Below are positions 2,827 through 5,649 of a stretch of 5,649 nucleotides of DNA, one piece after another. The notes below the pieces were generated by a model, which made no database searches, was not told where the DNA came from, and was given only the letters and a program-made list of their open reading frames with translations. The stretch lies in NCBI GenBank assembly GCA_016217775.1, contig JACRGG010000117.1, forward strand, positions 1 through 5,649, given 5' to 3'. The DNA comes from Microcaldota archaeon (GTDB taxonomy: Archaea > Micrarchaeota > Micrarchaeia > Norongarragalinales > UBA97). Each line of letters begins with the position of its first letter. The first letter of the stretch is position 1. Made by a program: the position numbers and the translations under genes.

Positions 2827-5649
2827 ATGGAGAGCAAAAACCGCGGGTTCGCCTTATTAGTAATACTGCTCTTACTCCTGGAATCCCTCGCCCCATTTTC
2901 CTACGCGGCGGACTCGACTTCATCCTCCACCACGACGACCACGACTACTACCACGGCAACACTCCCGCAACCAACCCCGTCCGCCTCACCAATCCCCGCT
3001 TTTCAAGCCCCCGCGAATACTGCTCAAGATGTTTTGCGCACTGAGGAAGAGCTTCAGAAACTAATTGATCAAATTGACGTCAGCACGACTGTATCGAGCG
3101 AACCTGATGCCGCCGCCAAGCCGATTGTCGCGCAGGCTGGAATTCCGTCTAGAGGAAGTTCCCCGACGATTTATTCCTTCGGCGCGTGCACGGTGCGCTC
3201 GTTGAGCCCTCAGCAGTCGCAGAATTTGTTGGACAATGCGTTTGGCTTTACGGGAACGGAGTTCACCGACAGAAGCGAGGCTTCAATAAGGAAAGACTTG
3301 AGCCCGACAGTCATAAACAATGTTTATAATTTCAAGGGCGAGGATTCAACTAAGTTTATGAGCGTTGACGAGCTGGCGCAAATCTCCGGGCTAAAGCCCG
3401 AGCAAGTTGCGGACGCGCTTAAAGTCGATTTGACTGACTCGGTTACCGTTGCTCAAGCGCGGCTTTTGGAGAGCCAGTTGAAGGACAAAGGCAGTTTTTC
3501 AACCCAGTTGTCGAATTTTTTCAAGAGCAAGAAGACGGAGGTTGAAGTGCCGGGCTTTGAGTCGATGAAAATCACTTTGCCCAACCAAAAGGAGATTGCC
3601 TTGACCGACTTGTACAAATTGCAGAAATTAAATCCGGAGAAGTGCTCCCTTGACTCTGCATCAATGCGCGGCAAGGCGTATTACACCAGCCTGCTCGGCA
3701 GGGATTTGCTGATTAACTTAGACGAGAACGCGGAGAACAAGAAGGAGCAGCACTGGAATACCCAAGTGCTTAGGGCGCAATTGTCCAATTTTGACGGAAA
3801 CTTGATGATTCCGCGGATGTTCGAGCGATGGGTCGGGCTAATCCAAAGGTGGATGTACTTGGACACTATGGTCAGCGTAATGTTCAGCCTGTCCGCGTTA
3901 AGGGATATTGACACTGCCACGCGCCAGCTGGAAATCGAGAAAGACAAGGCCAACGACATCAAGCAAATGAATTACTTGTTCAACCAAGAGAAGTTCAAGT
4001 CGTTCGACGCCCAATACTTGTTTTCCCAGCCCGGAACGGCCCTTACCGATGCCCAGAAGATTGAACAGCGCTTTAACCAAAACTTATACTATGATTTTGT
4101 TGCGGTTGAAGCGAAGTACAGGCTTGGGAAGGGCGCAAAGCTTTTTGACAAGCTGCCTACTGCAATTGCAACTGAAGCCGATTACAATGAGTATTTGAAA
4201 GCGAAAGGGCTTTGGGACCCCTCATCGGGATATGCGGACAAGATTCCCACATTCAATGAATTGAGAGACAAGTTCAACAGCCAGCCTAATGCCAACGCGC
4301 AATTGGATTACCTTGCCCAAAATCTCCGGCTTGACCCCGCTTTTGCAAAGGGAATTTCAGAGAATGCGCCTTATGCGGCCTACCCGCAGCTTAGGCAAGG
4401 CTTGGAAAAGGAGATTCTGCAGGCGGGCAACGTGGCGAAGCTGGCAAACCAGCGGCTGATGTCGAACTTTTTGATGGGAATGCTTTGGCTTGGAATAGGT
4501 CGGTACGGCTTTGAGGTCGCAAACGGGGTTACGTTAACCGGGGACTACTCGGCGGGCACTAAGGGAACTTCGTTGAGGATTTACGCCAACGACTTTGACT
4601 TCGCCAGCGCGTTTCGCAGGGGAACTGATTGGATAATGAGCGGGTACGTCACCAGTATGATTTCGGATTTTGTTGGAACAGGGGTTCCAAACAAGCTGTT
4701 CGGAGTAGATAAAGTGGTTTTAATCCAGACTCCGGGCGACACTGGGACTGAAACCAATTCTCAGACTTCCTTCACTACTAAAGATGGCGCGTTTGCAATC
4801 CGCACTACTTGGAGCGGCGATTCCCAAGCGACGTTTTTTGAAGACACTAGGGACGGGAAGGGCCGCACGAGCCTGGCCGTCCAGTCAAGCTACTTGACGC
4901 TAGGCGGCACGATAATGCGAAGAAAGGAATTGTCCCAGTTTTACGAGGGAATAACCATAATCGCTCCTATCTTGGCTTGGAGGTTCGTCGACCCGCGCCA
5001 AGTTGCGGACGCGAGGCTGCTTACCGTAATCAGGTTAGTCGCAATGGACTTGTACATCAACAACATTGTCGACCCGAAAATGTTTTCCAAAGACGAGGAA
5101 TGCAGCCAGGCTGAAGTCACCAAAAACTTGCGCTGGTACCAATTTTACGTTGGTCTGTCCCTTGTTGAAAACACGTTTGTGATAGGTAACTGGGGCAAGG
5201 CGTTTGCAGGCGCCAATGAGGGCGTCATAAAATCGATTGGAACGTGGGTTGAGCACAATAAGGACACTAAGTTTGGTGCGACATTGGTGGACAAGTGGAA
5301 GTCGCTTGCCGTACTCGACCCGATTGGAATGGGCAAGACGTGGGCTGCGAGCCGAGGGTTCCAGTACGTTTCGGCGTGCAAGGACCCGTCATACAAGATT
5401 ACCTCCTACCAGAACATTCCGCAGCGAAGCACCGCATCGCTTTTATTAAAGAAGGCGACCGCGCAGCAGCAGGCGGAAAACCCGCCTAGCCAAACCGGGT
5501 TTGACTTAAGCCAAATCGCGAAAAGCATCGGGCTTGGAAGCGCGCTTGGCGGAATAGGCGAGAAACCGCCTATAACTAAGGACTTGAAGGAAATACTGAA
5601 CTTGCGCGCAGTAATGTCCGACCAAAACGGGGAGGCTGTCGCGGACGAG
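2827..5649 (+). CDS. Very large exported protein of unknown function (3' end beyond the window)
   Basis: The frame is open without a stop from ATG 2827 to the last base, 941 codons, and continues past the edge. In-frame TAA at 2794-2796 bounds the start; TTG 2821 is the only close alternative. Residues 1-28 form a signal peptide: KNR, a Leu/Val/Ile core (8-18), then SYA-A, with cleavage likely after 27 or 28. Residues 30-62 are a Ser/Thr/Pro linker with nine consecutive Thr (35-43), a possible O-glycosylation site. The body is mostly helical and polar. It has a Trp/Met-rich, coiled-coil-like helix at about 339-385, moderately hydrophobic stretches near 544-558 and 708-718, and a Gly/Ser/Asn beta-like part around 559-690. 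There are four cysteines (121, 273, 759, 851), suggesting two disulfides. I recognise no enzyme motif. Candidates are a surface-layer, adhesion or envelope scaffold protein. The neighbours secG and the membrane-anchored protein fit a surface role. Confidence 0.88.
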   Translation, partial: MESKNRGFALLVILLLLLESLAPFSYAADSTSSSTTTTTTTTTATLPQPTPSASPIPAFQAPANTAQDVLRTEEELQKLIDQIDVSTTVSSEPDAAAKPIVAQAGIPSRGSSPTIYSFGACTVRSLSPQQSQNLLDNAFGFTGTEFTDRSEASIRKDLSPTVINNVYNFKGEDSTKFMSVDELAQISGLKPEQVADALKVDLTDSVTVAQARLLESQLKDKGSFSTQLSNFFKSKKTEVEVPGFESMKITLPNQKEIALTDLYKLQKLNPEKCSLDSASMRGKAYYTSLLGRDLLINLDENAENKKEQHWNTQVLRAQLSNFDGNLMIPRMFERWVGLIQRWMYLDTMVSVMFSLSALRDIDTATRQLEIEKDKANDIKQMNYLFNQEKFKSFDAQYLFSQPGTALTDAQKIEQRFNQNLYYDFVAVEAKYRLGKGAKLFDKLPTAIATEADYNEYLKAKGLWDPSSGYADKIPTFNELRDKFNSQPNANAQLDYLAQNLRLDPAFAKGISENAPYAAYPQLRQGLEKEILQAGNVAKLANQRLMSNFLMGMLWLGIGRYGFEVANGVTLTGDYSAGTKGTSLRIYANDFDFASAFRRGTDWIMSGYVTSMISDFVGTGVPNKLFGVDKVVLIQTPGDTGTETNSQTSFTTKDGAFAIRTTWSGDSQATFFEDTRDGKGRTSLAVQSSYLTLGGTIMRRKELSQFYEGITIIAPILAWRFVDPRQVADARLLTVIRLVAMDLYINNIVDPKMFSKDEECSQAEVTKNLRWYQFYVGLSLVENTFVIGNWGKAFAGANEGVIKSIGTWVEHNKDTKFGATLVDKWKSLAVLDPIGMGKTWAASRGFQYVSACKDPSYKITSYQNIPQRSTASLLLKKATAQQQAENPPSQTGFDLSQIAKSIGLGSALGGIGEKPPITKDLKEILNLRAVMSDQNGEAVADE

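Noticed and set aside
2805..3044. 79-codon plus-strand frame at the start of the large gene
   Set aside because: It is another frame of the signal peptide and linker region of the 941-codon gene, and its sequence is low in plausibility.
3453..5489. Several 60-93 codon frames on both strands
   Set aside because: All lie within the uninterrupted large reading frame and lack ribosome sites or domain patterns.

Overview
This window looks archaeal, and probably comes from a small-genome (DPANN-type) lineage. Four things support that. (1) A minus-strand gene encodes an archaeal-type SecG/Sec61-beta tail-anchored subunit. (2) TATA-like boxes sit about 25 bases before the expected transcript starts. 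(3) Four genes have a GGT/GTGAT Shine-Dalgarno core whose GT ends 7-9 bases before the start codon, and three of those starts are TTG or GTG. (4) The last gene appears leaderless. A Diapherotrites-like origin is possible, but that is only an impression; nothing here proves the phylum. Base composition is roughly balanced.

Layout, left to right. At 1-206 is the 3' end of a gene ending in a winged-helix domain, with a perfect 8-bp hairpin plus T-run across its stop codon. At 235-855 is a Maf-type nucleotide pyrophosphatase. At 976-1257, behind its own TATA box, is a 93-residue protein resembling a cut-down UspA fold. Between 1258 and 1479 there is no convincing ORF, but nested long-range complementary segments end at a T7 tract; I read this as a candidate structured RNA on the plus strand. 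At 1480-1635 on the minus strand is a 51-residue SecG gene. Its predicted leader carries three copies of an AT-rich repeat. It diverges from a plus-strand gene at 1788-2765 across a control region with a 37-bp dyad. The 1788 gene encodes a membrane-anchored protein with a GATase-like/DUF4350-like outer domain. From 2827 to the window edge there is one uninterrupted reading frame of 941 codons. It encodes the N-terminal part of a very large exported protein with a signal peptide, a Ser/Thr/Pro linker, a long helical body and only four cysteines.

How the genes may work together: the right half concentrates on the cell surface (a translocon subunit, a membrane-anchored outer-domain protein, a giant secreted protein). 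The left half is housekeeping or stress related (nucleotide sanitation, Usp-like protein). A functional link between the membrane-anchored protein and the giant secreted protein is inferred only from adjacency and shared export. The strongest candidates for something undescribed are the structured RNA at about 1302-1457, the giant secreted protein, and the repeat-bearing secG leader facing a dyad operator.
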